Origin: Phycisphaerales bacterium PN19_bin_20
GTDB lineage: Bacteria > Planctomycetota > Phycisphaerae > Phycisphaerales > UBA1924
Length of the DNA stretch: 64,000 nucleotides
Reading direction: 5' to 3'
Assembly: GCA_021173225.1 (NCBI GenBank)
Contig: JAJOLK010000002.1
Coordinates: 27,291 to 91,290 of the forward strand
Shown: positions 1-9,467 of the stretch, in pieces
How positions within the stretch are numbered: the stretch's first letter is position 1
Layout of the letters: each line of letters starts with the position of its first letter
Notes under the pieces: model-generated
The model's input: only the letters and a program-made list of their open reading frames with translations
Told to the model about the DNA's origin: nothing
The model's database searches: none
Position numbers and translations under genes: made by a program

Positions 1-910
1 GCGCGTGCATCGCGGCCTGCTGCTCAACGCGCACGCGGCTTTCAAGCCGGTCGCGGATCACCATCTTCAGCCCCGCCTCGTCGGCCATTCCGAACCGCGC
101 CACCAGGTCGGTCGTCGGCGCCGCGATGATCCGGTCAACCCGCGCCGGGGTGTAGACGATCGTCAGCGCCTGCCCGCGCAGCGCCTCGTTCTCATGGTTC
201 TCTGGCCCCGTGGTCTTGACGGTCGCGACGTCACCGGCCTTGGGCAGGCCAAGCTGCGTGGTCAGGTCGTCTACCACCAGGCCAACGATCATGCCCTTGG
301 GAGCGCGCTCGGCCGTGGGCACCTGCACCACGATCCCGTCGCTCTCGAAGGCGGCCTTCCCGTCGGGCCCGCTCATCTTGGCGTGCCCGGTCAGGTAGTC
401 GCCCGGCTCGGGGTTCGTCCGCTCCTCCAGCGAGCCCTCCTGGATCGCCAGCTTGCGGACCTCGTCATCAACCATCACGTCGGTCACGTCCATCTTGGGG
501 CGCTTGACCTCGACGCCGTCGAGCTTGGGCAGCTCAAACTCGGGCAGCACCTCAACCTCGATCTCGAAGGCGAAGTCCTTGGCCGGGTCAAGGTCCAGCT
601 TGTCAAGGTCCTTGGCCACCGGGTTGCCCAGCACGCGCAGCTTGTGGTCCTCGATCGCCTTGCCGTAGGCCTGCGAGACCAGCGCCTCCTTGGCCTGCTT
701 GGTGATCGAACCGCCGAAGCGCTTCTCGATCAGTCGGCGCGGCGCGCGCCCCTTGCGGAAGCCCGGCAGCTCCGCCTCGACCATCAGCGTCTCGATCGTC
801 AGGCCCAGCGAGCTGGCGACCGTCTCCTTCGGGACCTGGATGCTCAAACGCTTGCGGCTCGGGCCCGCGTCGGAAACCGTAACCTTGTTGCTGATCTCGG
901 CCGTGGTCAT
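1..910 (-). CDS. tig: Trigger factor (5' part; runs off the window)
   Basis: Ribosome-associated chaperone and peptidyl-prolyl isomerase that meets nascent chains at the ribosome exit tunnel. The minus strand reads from an ATG at 910 for 303 codons without a stop and leaves the window at base 1, so the C-terminal chaperone domain is only partly present. The ribosome-docking signature GFRKGRAP lies at about residues 50-57, matching the GFRxGxxP signature of the family. The acidic segment that follows and a PPIase-like domain (about residues 150-250, starting near NPEPGDYLTG) occur in the expected order. A GGAG sequence lies about 12 nt before the ATG, supporting this start. The identification is secure; only the 3' end is missing. 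The long open frames on the opposite strand are shadows of this gene. Confidence 0.93.
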   Translation of the reverse strand, partial: MTTAEISNKVTVSDAGPSRKRLSIQVPKETVASSLGLTIETLMVEAELPGFRKGRAPRRLIEKRFGGSITKQAKEALVSQAYGKAIEDHKLRVLGNPVAKDLDKLDLDPAKDFAFEIEVEVLPEFELPKLDGVEVKRPKMDVTDVMVDDEVRKLAIQEGSLEERTNPEPGDYLTGHAKMSGPDGKAAFESDGIVVQVPTAERAPKGMIVGLVVDDLTTQLGLPKAGDVATVKTTGPENHENEALRGQALTIVYTPARVDRIIAAPTTDLVARFGMADEAGLKMVIRDRLESRVRVEQQAAMHA

Positions 911-1018
911 GCGTCCATCTCCGGGGTCCAGGGCCCGCGGCAACTCGCCGCGCGCCCCCCGCCCGAGGTGCGTAAGGGCCGATCGTAGACCCCAGCAGGT
1001 GCGCAGGCCCCAAACAAA

Positions 1019-1045
1019 GCGGGCCCAGCTCTTCGCCAGGCCCGC
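1019..1045 (-). terminator. Rho-independent terminator after the CARDB gene
   Basis: The arms GCGGGCC (1019-1025) and GGCCCGC (1039-1045) form a perfect 7-bp stem with a 13-nt loop. Read on the minus strand the stem is followed by TTTGTTTG, a U-rich tail. It lies about 50 nt past the stop codon of the CARDB gene and upstream of tig, so it would insulate tig from read-through. Confidence 0.6.
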
Positions 1046-1096
1046 ACGATCGTTCAGGTTTACCCAGCCTCAACCGGCGTGAAGCGGCTACGCGGA

Positions 1097-4000
1097 TCAC
1101 GCGACTGTGATGGTCAGCTGGGTGAAGGCGACCAGCAGGTTGTTGTTCGCCGTCAGCTCAACCAGGCCGCCTGTCGGCGTCAGCCGAAGGGCGACAAAGT
1201 ACGTCCCCGCCATCAGCGCGCCCGGGACGAGCACGTCACCACCCTCGAAGCTCAGGCCGGGGGTGCTGTTTGCAGCCGCCGTCCCGTTGCGGGTCGCCAG
1301 CGTGATCGCCCCGCTGCCGACACCGAAGTTGTTGACGGTGTTGATCAGGAGGTCAATGGTGAAGCCCACCGGCACGTTCGAGAGGTTCTGGAAGACCGCG
1401 TTGATGTTGAAGTTGCCGGGGTTGCTGACCGCGCCAGCGACGATCGCCAGCGTGTTGGCCGGGGTCGCGTTAACCACCAACGCAGCGGCCGAAAGGTCAA
1501 CGCCTTGCACGATGGTGATGGTCTGGGTTGAGATCGCGGTGTTGTTGTTGGGGGAGTTGTCAAGGTTCGCGATCCCATCGCCTGTCGCGCCGAGGATCGC
1601 ACCGATCCGCCATGTGCCCGCCGAGAGGCCGCTGACGTTCAGCAGGTTGAAGCCGAACGCCGCGGTACTGGCCGTGCCGCCGCCGGCCAGTGTTGCTGCC
1701 AGAGCGCTGCCGGCCACCGCCACATCGTCGCCGTCGCCGATGATCCCGTTGCTGCTCAGCACGTACCGCACGCCGACGTTCCGCGCCGTCACGCCAACAG
1801 TCGCGTTCGCCAACGCCGCCGAGGGCGAGACCGTCAGGTTCGCCCCGCTGCCAAGCGTGTAATTAAGGTTCCCCGGCAGCGTCACGCCCGTGACTGACAG
1901 GTCAGCCCGAGCGCCCGCAAGGTTGACCGTGCCAAGCTCAATCGCGCTGGCCCGCTCAACGCCCTGGGCCAGCGCGGGGCTCTGAATCACAAAGAACCGG
2001 TACGAGCCCTGCGGGATGAAGCTGATCCCGTCCAGTGACGCAGTGAAGCTCACAACCTGATCGGCACCGGGCTGCACGATGAGCACCTCAGAGCCCAGCA
2101 CGATGTCGTCAGCGTTGCCCGCCGTCGCGTCAGTAGAGAGCACGTAGCGGTACGTCACGGCCTGCGCCGGCCCCGTGGTCCGCACCGTGAAGGCCCCGTC
2201 GATCGACTGCCCGGGCTGCGTCAGCGCGATGTTACTCGGGCTGGTCAGCCCCGTGGTTGAGACCAGCCGCGCGTCGCCCAACAGCGTGTTGGTGATCGTT
2301 CCGGTCGCCCGGCGAGTCGCCTCGCTGCTGACGCGGTACGGCTGCCCGGCGTTATCGATCGTCGCGACCACTGTCTCGCCGCCCTCGGCCAGCACGTCAG
2401 ACAGCACAAACACCGGGATGTTCAGCGTCGTCACGTTCGCGGGGATCGTGAAGCTTGTTGGCAGGGCCTGCCCGCCCTCGGTCCCGAAGTCCTCACCATT
2501 GACCGCGACGCCCGCGCTCCAGGTCACCAGCACCACCAGCGGCTGGCTCAGCGTCCCGCCCGCGCGTGTCAGGCGGAAGTTCAGGCGGTTCTGCTGGGCC
2601 ACGACGGTTCCAAAGGCCGTCTCGGCCCCGACCGCGTCGGTTGCCGTGATCGTCAGCGTCGGTGCCGTCTGGCGGTCGGTGATGTTCACCGTCGCGGGCG
2701 TGCCGCCGATGTTGTACCCGTCGCCGCGAGCAACCGTCGCCACCACGGTCTCAGTCAGCGTCTCGATCACCCCGTCATCAACCGGGTTGATGCTGAAGGT
2801 CGCGAAGGCCTGGCCAGCGGGGATCGTCACTGTCACGATCATCGCGGCTGCGCCCGGCGCGGTCGTGAAGTCGTCGGTGATCGTCGCCGTCCCGCCCAGC
2901 GCCACGTTGACAGTCAGCGAGCCGGTCGTCGGGCCCGACCGCGTGACGCGGAAGGTCCCGGGCCGCGCGGCCTGCCCACCGGTGGTCTCCGCCGCCGCCG
3001 CCGTGGTCGCCGTCACGCTCACCACAGGGCGCGAGACAGTCGCCAGCGCCGTAGCCGTCACGCCAGCGTTGTTGTTCTCGTTGGTCTCGGTCACGGTGTC
3101 GCCCGCGTCAGCGACCGCGATCAGGAAGTAGCGCCCCGCCCCGGCAAACCCGGGGATGATCGCGTCCACCACCACCTGCTGGCTGCCCGGACGCAGCCCG
3201 TCGGGAATGGTAAAGGTCCCGATGACCAGGTCGTTCCCGTCCGCGGTCGCGTCGCTGCTCAGCAGCAGGCGGCCGGTCGTGGCCCCGCTGGTGTCTGCCG
3301 TGCCCACGTTGCTGAACTGCACCGGAATCTGCACGCTCGAACCTGTCGCCAACGCCAGCGGCGCAGTGATCAGCGGACGCGCCGTGAGGTCAGCGCCCGC
3401 CTGCGTCGCGCCCGTCACCGTCACGCGTGCCGTGGTCGTTTGCGAGCTGTTGTCGTTCTCGACCAGCTCTTCAACCTCGCCGGCCCCGTCAACCTCTGCG
3501 ATCAGGAAGTATGTCCCCGCCGTGGCCGAGCCCGGCACCGGCGAAGAGAAGCTCAGCGTCTGGCTTCCGTTGCCCGCCAGCCCGGTCAGGCGCTGCACGC
3601 TCAGCAAGATGTCGGTGTTGGGGTTCAGCGTCCCGTCAGCCGAGAGGAACAGCCGCACGTTGAACGCGCCCGCCGCCGCCGCCGCGATGTTGCGGACCAC
3701 CACGCTGGCCGCAAGCACGGCACCCTGCCCGATGGTCGTTACGGTCGTGGTCGGGACGTTGACTGTCAGGTTCGGGGCCGCGATCCGCAGCAGCGCCGCC
3801 GAGACCACCGAGTTGTCGATCTCGCTGGTCTCGAGCACAGCCCCGCCCACGTCGGCGATGACCACCACGCGGTAGTCGCCCGCCGGCAGGTCCAAGGCCG
3901 CGCTCGGGAGCGTGAAGCTTTGCGTAAAGCTTTCGCTGCTGCCCGCGGCCAGCGCACCGATCACGCGCGTGCCAAGGACGATGTCCTGGCTCGCGTTTAC

Positions 4001-7000
4001 CGCCGCGATCGGCCGCAGCGCGAAGCGGGCGGTCGTCTCGCCCGAAACGCCGATGATGCCGGTGTTGCGGATGATCGCCGGGATGTTCACGTTGGCCCCG
4101 CGTGAGGTCGTAAGGGCCACGAAGCTGGTCGTCGCCGTCAGGTTCGGCGCTGTGACGTTGACCGCCGCCGCCGCCGTACCCACCACGGTGTTGTCGGCCT
4201 CGTTGCTCTCTGCCACCTGGCGGCCGCTATCAACCTGGATGACCAGGCGGTACGCGCTCACGCCCGAGGGCAAGTTGGCGGGGATCACCAGCGTCGGCGA
4301 GAGCGTCGCCGTCAGCCCGGCGTTGATCGCCCCAACCGCGAAGCTCGTCTCGCCGTTAACGTCGGCCAGCACAATGTCGTCGCTATCGCCGATGATGTCG
4401 TTGGTTGTCAAGATGTACCGCACGGCCGACGCACCAGCGCTGGCCGCGCCGGTGTTCCGCACCGTCGTGGGCACGCTCAAGTTCCCGCCGCGCTGCACGT
4501 TGGTGGTCCCGGTCAGGCCGGTCGTAGCCGAGAGGTTCGCCGCCGGGCTCACCGCTGAGTTGATCGTTGCGATCAGCCCCGGGCTGATCCAAACGTTGTT
4601 GCTGCCGGAGGACTCAACCTGCTCGTCGTCGGGGTCGATCACCAGGATCAGATAAAACTGGCCTTCTGGCGCGTTGCTCGCGGCCGTGAACTGCACGTCG
4701 CCCGTGAGCGTGCCGGTGGTCAGCAGCGCGCCGAGCGCACCGTTGTACACGTCGTCGCTCAAGACAAAGTCGTTCAGGTCAAGCTGCCGGTCTGACGAGA
4801 GATAGGCCCGCACCGTCCGCCCGCTGGTCGCGGCGGTATCGCCCAGATTCGCCACCGTGATCCGCCCGCGGACGATCGTGTCCGAGCCCACACGCGTCAC
4901 ACTCAGGCTCTGCGGGCCAGTCACCGCCAGGTCGACCTCGCTCGCGTCCGCGCCGCGCGCCGGCACCGTCACCACAGCGCCGGTGCTGAAGGTGTTGTTG
5001 TTGCCCTCGTTGCTCTCAAACACCTCTTCGCCGCTGTCAACGATCATTACCAGGCGGTATGCGCCCGGGCGGATCGTCGTCGGCAGGCTCAGCCGCACGT
5101 CGCTGAGCGTCAGCGTCTGCCCCGCGCTCAGGCCCGCGTTGCCCGCGCCAAACACGGGGCGAACCTCACCAAGAAGCTGACCAACACCAACCTGCGACGG
5201 GAACAGCTCGCCGTCGGACGCGCTGACCAGCAGGAACCGCGCCGCGAACGCCCCGCTGGCGATCGCCGCGGTGTTCCGCAGCGTAACGCTCAGGCTCAGG
5301 GCCTCACCGGGCTGAAGCGTCTGAGTCGCGGGGCTCAGCGTAAAGCTGCCCGAAAGCTCAGGCGCTGCGACCGCGACCTTCTGGGTCGCGAAGCTGAGGT
5401 TGTTAACCTCGTTGGTCTCGCCCACGTCCTGGTTGAGGTCGATGAACGCCGCCACGAAATAGCTGCCCAGGTCCACCGCGTCAACGCCCACCGGCAGCGC
5501 GAGCGTCAGGTTGCTGAGTGTCAGCGACCCGGTCGTGTTCAGCGTGTTGACCTGCCCAGCCGTCAGCTCGCTCGTCGACAGCGCGATGTACTGCGCCGCC
5601 GTCGTGTTGACGAGCGACAGGCCGATGAGCAGCGAGGGCCGGAGCCCATTCTGGTTCGAAACCTGCCCGCCACTGCGCAAGACCGTCACCGTCACGCCCG
5701 TGAGCGTGCCCTCCTGCCCGACCGTCGCGTTGGCGGCGGGGTTGGTCACCGTCACGCGCAGGTCAGGGGCACCGGCTGACTCGACGAACACCAAGCTCGG
5801 GGTCGCCGTCGCCACGTCGTTGTTGTTCTCGTTGCTCTCCAGCACGCCCGCGCTGGAGTCGACCCGCACTTGGATCGAATAGATGCCAGCGTTGATACCA
5901 AGCAGGCTCGGGGCCTCAAAGTCGGCCAGGCTGAAGGTCTGGCTCGCGCCCACCGCCAGGTTGGTGATCGTCAGCACACCCGTGGGCCGCAGCAGCTCGA
6001 TGCTCGCTGGCCCCTCGATGCCCGCCTCGTCGGTCACAAAGACCCGGACGTTGAAGTTCTGTGCCGCGCTGTTGCCCGTGTTGCGGACCGTGAAGCTGCC
6101 GCCCAGGTTCGGGATCGGCCCGTTGACGTTGATGGTCTGGCCCGGGTATGTGATCGTCGCGCTCAGCTCAGGCAGCGCCACTGTCACCGAGGCCGCGCTG
6201 GTCCAGATGACGTTGTTGCCCTCGTTGCCCTCGGTCACCTCGCCGTTCGAGTCAAGCACCAGGCCCACGAAGTACGTACCCGCCGCGACGCCCGACGGCA
6301 CCGTCAGCGCGCTGGGCGTGATGGTCGTGCTCGACCCAGAGTTCAGCGCCGCGAAGGCCTGCCCGCTCTGTGTCAGGTTCAGCGCGTTGCCCAAGTTGCG
6401 GTCGCGCGAGATCACCCATCGCGCCGTAGTCGCCACGGCGTTCACGCTTCCAGTATTGCGGAAGACCACGCTGTTGTTGCCAGTCAAGGGCGTGCCGGGC
6501 GCGACGGTCTGGGTCGCAATCGCCAGGTTCGTTGCCGTCAGGTCTGCCCCCGCCGGGCCGTTGATCGCCACCAGCGGGCCCGCCGTCACCGTGTTGTTTG
6601 CGACGTTCGCGTCATCGATATCACCCGCATTGGTCAGCGCGAAGTTCAAGGTGTACGCGCCCGCGGCAAAGCCCCCGTTGGGCAACGCCAGCGGCAAGGT
6701 GTTCAAGTTGATCGTCCGCGCGTTGCCCGTTCCGGGCAGCATGCTGAGCGAGCCGGTGCCAACGGTGATGTCCGTCCCGCCAGCCAACGGCGACAAGAAG
6801 ACGCGCCACGCCGCGCCGGCCACGGGCTGATTGCCCACGTTGGTCAGCACAACGGTGCCGGTGAGGTTCTGGTTTGCACCGCTGGCCGTCAGTGCGCCAG
6901 CGGTAAAGGTCCCGATCGTCGCCGCAATGTCCACCGTCAGAAGCTGGCGTTCTTCAAGGCGCTCAAAGAGGCTCGCAACGCCCACCGGCTGGCGCGAGCC

Positions 7001-7120
7001 CGCCGCGCTCGCCAGGCCTGCCGCACGCCGCGCCGCGCGCCATAGCCCGCCCAAAACACCGCGGGTCGAGGGCTTGACGGCTTGAGTAGTGTCGGCGGCG
7101 ATCTGGCGGGTGATGCTCAT
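1097..7120 (-). CDS. Giant secreted CARDB/Calx-beta repeat protein with LEPR-XLL-type N-terminus
   Basis: A 2007-residue predicted surface or extracellular protein. The N-terminus carries the motif FERLEERQLL at about residues 52-61, a version of the LEPR-XLL sequence seen on giant planctomycete exported proteins. The body is roughly 13 CARDB-like beta-sandwich repeats of about 110-130 residues. Each has a core of the type F/VxNxG, a middle YRLVxxVD or YFxxxxxD, and an ESNExNN acidic turn that in CARDB-like folds may bind calcium. Two Calx-beta modules interrupt the array near residues 1330-1560 (ATxxAxAET cores). There is no dockerin-like or PEP-CTERM end; the chain stops after a final repeat. 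The start has GGAG 12 nt upstream. Binding partner and role are unknown; adhesion or cell-surface structure is an inference from architecture. Confidence 0.85.
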   Translation of the reverse strand: MSITRQIAADTTQAVKPSTRGVLGGLWRAARRAAGLASAAGSRQPVGVASLFERLEERQLLTVDIAATIGTFTAGALTASGANQNLTGTVVLTNVGNQPVAGAAWRVFLSPLAGGTDITVGTGSLSMLPGTGNARTINLNTLPLALPNGGFAAGAYTLNFALTNAGDIDDANVANNTVTAGPLVAINGPAGADLTATNLAIATQTVAPGTPLTGNNSVVFRNTGSVNAVATTARWVISRDRNLGNALNLTQSGQAFAALNSGSSTTITPSALTVPSGVAAGTYFVGLVLDSNGEVTEGNEGNNVIWTSAASVTVALPELSATITYPGQTINVNGPIPNLGGSFTVRNTGNSAAQNFNVRVFVTDEAGIEGPASIELLRPTGVLTITNLAVGASQTFSLADFEAPSLLGINAGIYSIQVRVDSSAGVLESNENNNDVATATPSLVFVESAGAPDLRVTVTNPAANATVGQEGTLTGVTVTVLRSGGQVSNQNGLRPSLLIGLSLVNTTAAQYIALSTSELTAGQVNTLNTTGSLTLSNLTLALPVGVDAVDLGSYFVAAFIDLNQDVGETNEVNNLSFATQKVAVAAPELSGSFTLSPATQTLQPGEALSLSVTLRNTAAIASGAFAARFLLVSASDGELFPSQVGVGQLLGEVRPVFGAGNAGLSAGQTLTLSDVRLSLPTTIRPGAYRLVMIVDSGEEVFESNEGNNNTFSTGAVVTVPARGADASEVDLAVTGPQSLSVTRVGSDTIVRGRITVANLGDTAATSGRTVRAYLSSDRQLDLNDFVLSDDVYNGALGALLTTGTLTGDVQFTAASNAPEGQFYLILVIDPDDEQVESSGSNNVWISPGLIATINSAVSPAANLSATTGLTGTTNVQRGGNLSVPTTVRNTGAASAGASAVRYILTTNDIIGDSDDIVLADVNGETSFAVGAINAGLTATLSPTLVIPANLPSGVSAYRLVIQVDSGRQVAESNEADNTVVGTAAAAVNVTAPNLTATTSFVALTTSRGANVNIPAIIRNTGIIGVSGETTARFALRPIAAVNASQDIVLGTRVIGALAAGSSESFTQSFTLPSAALDLPAGDYRVVVIADVGGAVLETSEIDNSVVSAALLRIAAPNLTVNVPTTTVTTIGQGAVLAASVVVRNIAAAAAGAFNVRLFLSADGTLNPNTDILLSVQRLTGLAGNGSQTLSFSSPVPGSATAGTYFLIAEVDGAGEVEELVENDNSSQTTTARVTVTGATQAGADLTARPLITAPLALATGSSVQIPVQFSNVGTADTSGATTGRLLLSSDATADGNDLVIGTFTIPDGLRPGSQQVVVDAIIPGFAGAGRYFLIAVADAGDTVTETNENNNAGVTATALATVSRPVVSVTATTAAAAETTGGQAARPGTFRVTRSGPTTGSLTVNVALGGTATITDDFTTAPGAAAMIVTVTIPAGQAFATFSINPVDDGVIETLTETVVATVARGDGYNIGGTPATVNITDRQTAPTLTITATDAVGAETAFGTVVAQQNRLNFRLTRAGGTLSQPLVVLVTWSAGVAVNGEDFGTEGGQALPTSFTIPANVTTLNIPVFVLSDVLAEGGETVVATIDNAGQPYRVSSEATRRATGTITNTLLGDARLVSTTGLTSPSNIALTQPGQSIDGAFTVRTTGPAQAVTYRYVLSTDATAGNADDIVLGSEVLIVQPGADQVVSFTASLDGISFIPQGSYRFFVIQSPALAQGVERASAIELGTVNLAGARADLSVTGVTLPGNLNYTLGSGANLTVSPSAALANATVGVTARNVGVRYVLSSNGIIGDGDDVAVAGSALAATLAGGGTASTAAFGFNLLNVSGLSAGTWRIGAILGATGDGIANLDNSPNNNTAISTQTITIVQGVDLSAAALVVNATPANTLAIVAGAVSNPGNFNINAVFQNLSNVPVGFTIDLLINTVNNFGVGSGAITLATRNGTAAANSTPGLSFEGGDVLVPGALMAGTYFVALRLTPTGGLVELTANNNLLVAFTQLTITVA

Positions 7121-7366
7121 GGTCTTCGCTCCAGGTGGGGATCTAAGTGGGGGGCGACGGAGTGGGCGGCTAAGGGTCGCGTGCTACGGGTGAAAGTTCG
7201 GGGTTTGCCAAGTGCTTATCAGAAGCGCGGCGCGATCGCCGCCGTCCGAGAAGGTTTTCTAGGGTCAAGCTTATCTCACTTGCGAGCATGTGGCGCAAGG
7301 AAGCATCCTCGATCCGATGCGGACCCGCTTAGCGCCGAGCGTTTACACCACTCTCGCCCGGGTCTG

Positions 7367-9118
7367 TCAGCACCCCGCCGTGAAGAGGTTGATGAACAGG
7401 ATCACGTCGTCGGCGGTGAACTCGCCGTCACCCCCAACGCTCGGGCCCGGCCCGGCCACGTCGCCGCCCAGGTTGCCCGCGGTAAACCAGCTGACGAACA
7501 CGATGATGTCGTCGGCCGTCAGCTCGCCATCGGGGCTCGTCGCCAGCCCGGGGCCCGCGATGTCCGAGGGGCCGCACGCCGGGGGCGCGCAGACCGCGCT
7601 GATCTGCAACTCACGGAACGTCGTCGCCACGCTCCCGCACGGGTTCGTCACAATCACCCCCACGCCGATGTTTGGATACTGCGGCGCGGGGCGCAGGTTC
7701 GAGATCGTGATTGTCGGGCCCGTCCACCCCTCCACCGAGAAACTCACACCCGTCACCGGGTCCTCAAAGAATGGCCCGGTGATCGCCTGCGGCGGCGTCC
7801 CCACCGAGCCACCAATCGAGACCTGCCAGATATGCTCGAGCGGCTCGCTCCCATCCGTGTCGGCGGTAATGCTCACCGAAGCGCTCGGCAAACCCGGCCC
7901 GCTGCCCACAGGCCAGTTCGGGTCGGCGCAGATGCCCACCGGCGGCGCGGTGTCGGGGAACCAGCCCGAGGTCGGATCAAGGCATGGCAGGCCCTTGATC
8001 AGGAACGCCCGGGCCTGCCCGTTGAACTCACCCCACCCCGAGATCGCCGTGCCGTCGCTTGAAATCCCGCGCGCTTCGACCAGGACCCAACCTGTAACGA
8101 TTCCACCTAGCGACGCGACGTAGGCACGCAGGTCGAGCATCCCCGTCGCGCCCATCCGGATCCACGCCCGGTTGCCGAAAATGTTGTCGTAGCTCGTCCC
8201 CACCACCCGTGAGCCGTTGCGGCTGACGGCAAAGGTGCGGATGTCGACGTTGGCGCCACTGCCGGCAATGATTCCGAGGTTCTGCATCGGCACCGGGGCC
8301 TTCAGACGCCACGCCCGCCTACCGCCCGTGCTGCCCGTGGTGTCGCCATGACCAACGATCGTCGAGTTGTCCGCGCTGATCGCCACCGCTCGGCAGTCGT
8401 ACCCCCCGGGAAGCGTCCCGAGGCTCACCATCGGCCCAAACGGCACGTTCCAACGGAACGCGTGGCTAAAGCCGGATGCCCAATCCGCTAGGCCAACAAC
8501 CGTTGAGCCGTCGGCGCTGATGCCAAAGGCGAACGAGCTCGGCACACCGTTGATAATCGTGGCCCCGGGGAGGATGCCCAGGTCTTGGGCCCAGCCCGCG
8601 CTGTTCCAGCGGATCGCCCGGCTGCTCCCGGGTGTGGCTGTACTGCCGTGGCCTGCGGACGCCGAGCTGTTGGAGCTGGTGCCGTTCACAAACGCCGTGG
8701 TCCCTCCGGGCAAGAGGTTCATCGGGGTGAAGCCGCTCGAGACGGTCCAGCGGAACGGTGTATTGATCACCTGGTTGAACCCGACCACGTGCTGACCGTT
8801 GTGGCTGATGCCCCGCCCGTGGCTCGCCACCGTCAGCGGCACGACCTGCATCGGACCCGGAAAGACCCAGCGGAACGGACGGACCGGGTTCCCGCTGGAC
8901 ACGGTCGTGTTGCCATAACCAGTTACACTGTTGCCATCCCCGCTGACCACCCCGTTAAACGAGTACGTCCCCCCCGGCATCACCCCCAGGTTGTGCACCA
9001 CCGGCGGCGCAGCCAGCGCCCCGGTGGACAACACGACCACCAGTCCCGCCAGCCCGCGCGCGTGCGAATGAGCAGCCGGCGCGCAGCGTGCAGTGAATGT
9101 TGCGATCGGGTTCGGCAT
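7367..9118 (-). CDS. HAF-repeat secreted protein with C-terminal GC-type dockerin-like module
   Basis: A 583-residue exported protein of unknown role. The start at 9118 is preferred over the longer frame from 9154 because AAGGAG lies 7 nt upstream, and translation then opens with a typical signal peptide ending near STGALA. The mature chain has at least five HAF-family repeats of the form DGxxVxGxxxxxxxxxAFRW, the pattern known from probable extracellular HAF repeats. The C-terminal 70 residues hold two tandem dockerin-like units (DIAGPG...DGELTADDIIVF, then DVAGPG...DGEFTADDVILF) bracketed by cysteines and ending in Cys. The same tail occurs on the neighbouring protease and two further proteins in the window, so a common surface-attachment or sorting route is likely but unproven. 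What the HAF repeats bind is not known. Confidence 0.85.
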   Translation of the reverse strand: MPNPIATFTARCAPAAHSHARGLAGLVVVLSTGALAAPPVVHNLGVMPGGTYSFNGVVSGDGNSVTGYGNTTVSSGNPVRPFRWVFPGPMQVVPLTVASHGRGISHNGQHVVGFNQVINTPFRWTVSSGFTPMNLLPGGTTAFVNGTSSNSSASAGHGSTATPGSSRAIRWNSAGWAQDLGILPGATIINGVPSSFAFGISADGSTVVGLADWASGFSHAFRWNVPFGPMVSLGTLPGGYDCRAVAISADNSTIVGHGDTTGSTGGRRAWRLKAPVPMQNLGIIAGSGANVDIRTFAVSRNGSRVVGTSYDNIFGNRAWIRMGATGMLDLRAYVASLGGIVTGWVLVEARGISSDGTAISGWGEFNGQARAFLIKGLPCLDPTSGWFPDTAPPVGICADPNWPVGSGPGLPSASVSITADTDGSEPLEHIWQVSIGGSVGTPPQAITGPFFEDPVTGVSFSVEGWTGPTITISNLRPAPQYPNIGVGVIVTNPCGSVATTFRELQISAVCAPPACGPSDIAGPGLATSPDGELTADDIIVFVSWFTAGNLGGDVAGPGPSVGGDGEFTADDVILFINLFTAGC

Positions 9119-9235
9119 GCTCGAGCTCCTTGGGCAAGGGTGATTTGGCCGCACAAGCCGTTCAGGAACGCCCTCTTGGACGCGGTCACGGGCGCTCGTA
9201 TGTGCGTTCGGCGAACGACACTCTCAGACTATCAG

Positions 9236-9268
9236 ATAATACGTTGGAAAGCTCGCCAGAATTGGCGA
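9236..9268 (-). promoter_or_regulatory. Putative promoter and palindrome upstream of the HAF-repeat gene
   Basis: On the minus strand a TATTAT -10-like hexamer occupies 9241-9236. Directly upstream is a perfect palindrome, TCGCCA-GAAT-TGGCGA (9253-9268), a possible operator. No good -35 hexamer is visible at 17 nt. A related 19-nt stretch (15 of 19 identical) lies upstream of the dockerin-bearing protease gene at 12439-12457. The remainder of the 349-bp gap 9119-9467 shows only the hairpin at 9285-9308. Confidence 0.35.
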
Positions 9269-9284
9269 ATCGTGCAAGAACCCC

Positions 9285-9308
9285 CCCCTTCCAGCGTGCC
9301 GGAAGGGG
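9285..9308 (-). terminator. GC-rich hairpin downstream of the protease gene
   Basis: CCCCTTCC (9285-9292) and GGAAGGGG (9301-9308) form an 8-bp stem with an 8-nt loop, about 160 nt beyond the protease stop. The minus-strand tail is G-rich then TTCTTG, so the U-tract is weak; termination is possible but not certain. Confidence 0.35.
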
Positions 9309-9467
9309 TCCAGTCGGGGTCCAAGCCCGGGGCGATGGTGGCTGGCCACCATGCTTCGGCCCCGCGTTCGGCACATCGGCGGGCCTTCGCTGGCCGTGCG
9401 TGCCCGCGGGATCGCCCTCGCCCAGTTCCGCACCCAGCCCGCGCTTCCCGCCTCACACCTGGCCCGC

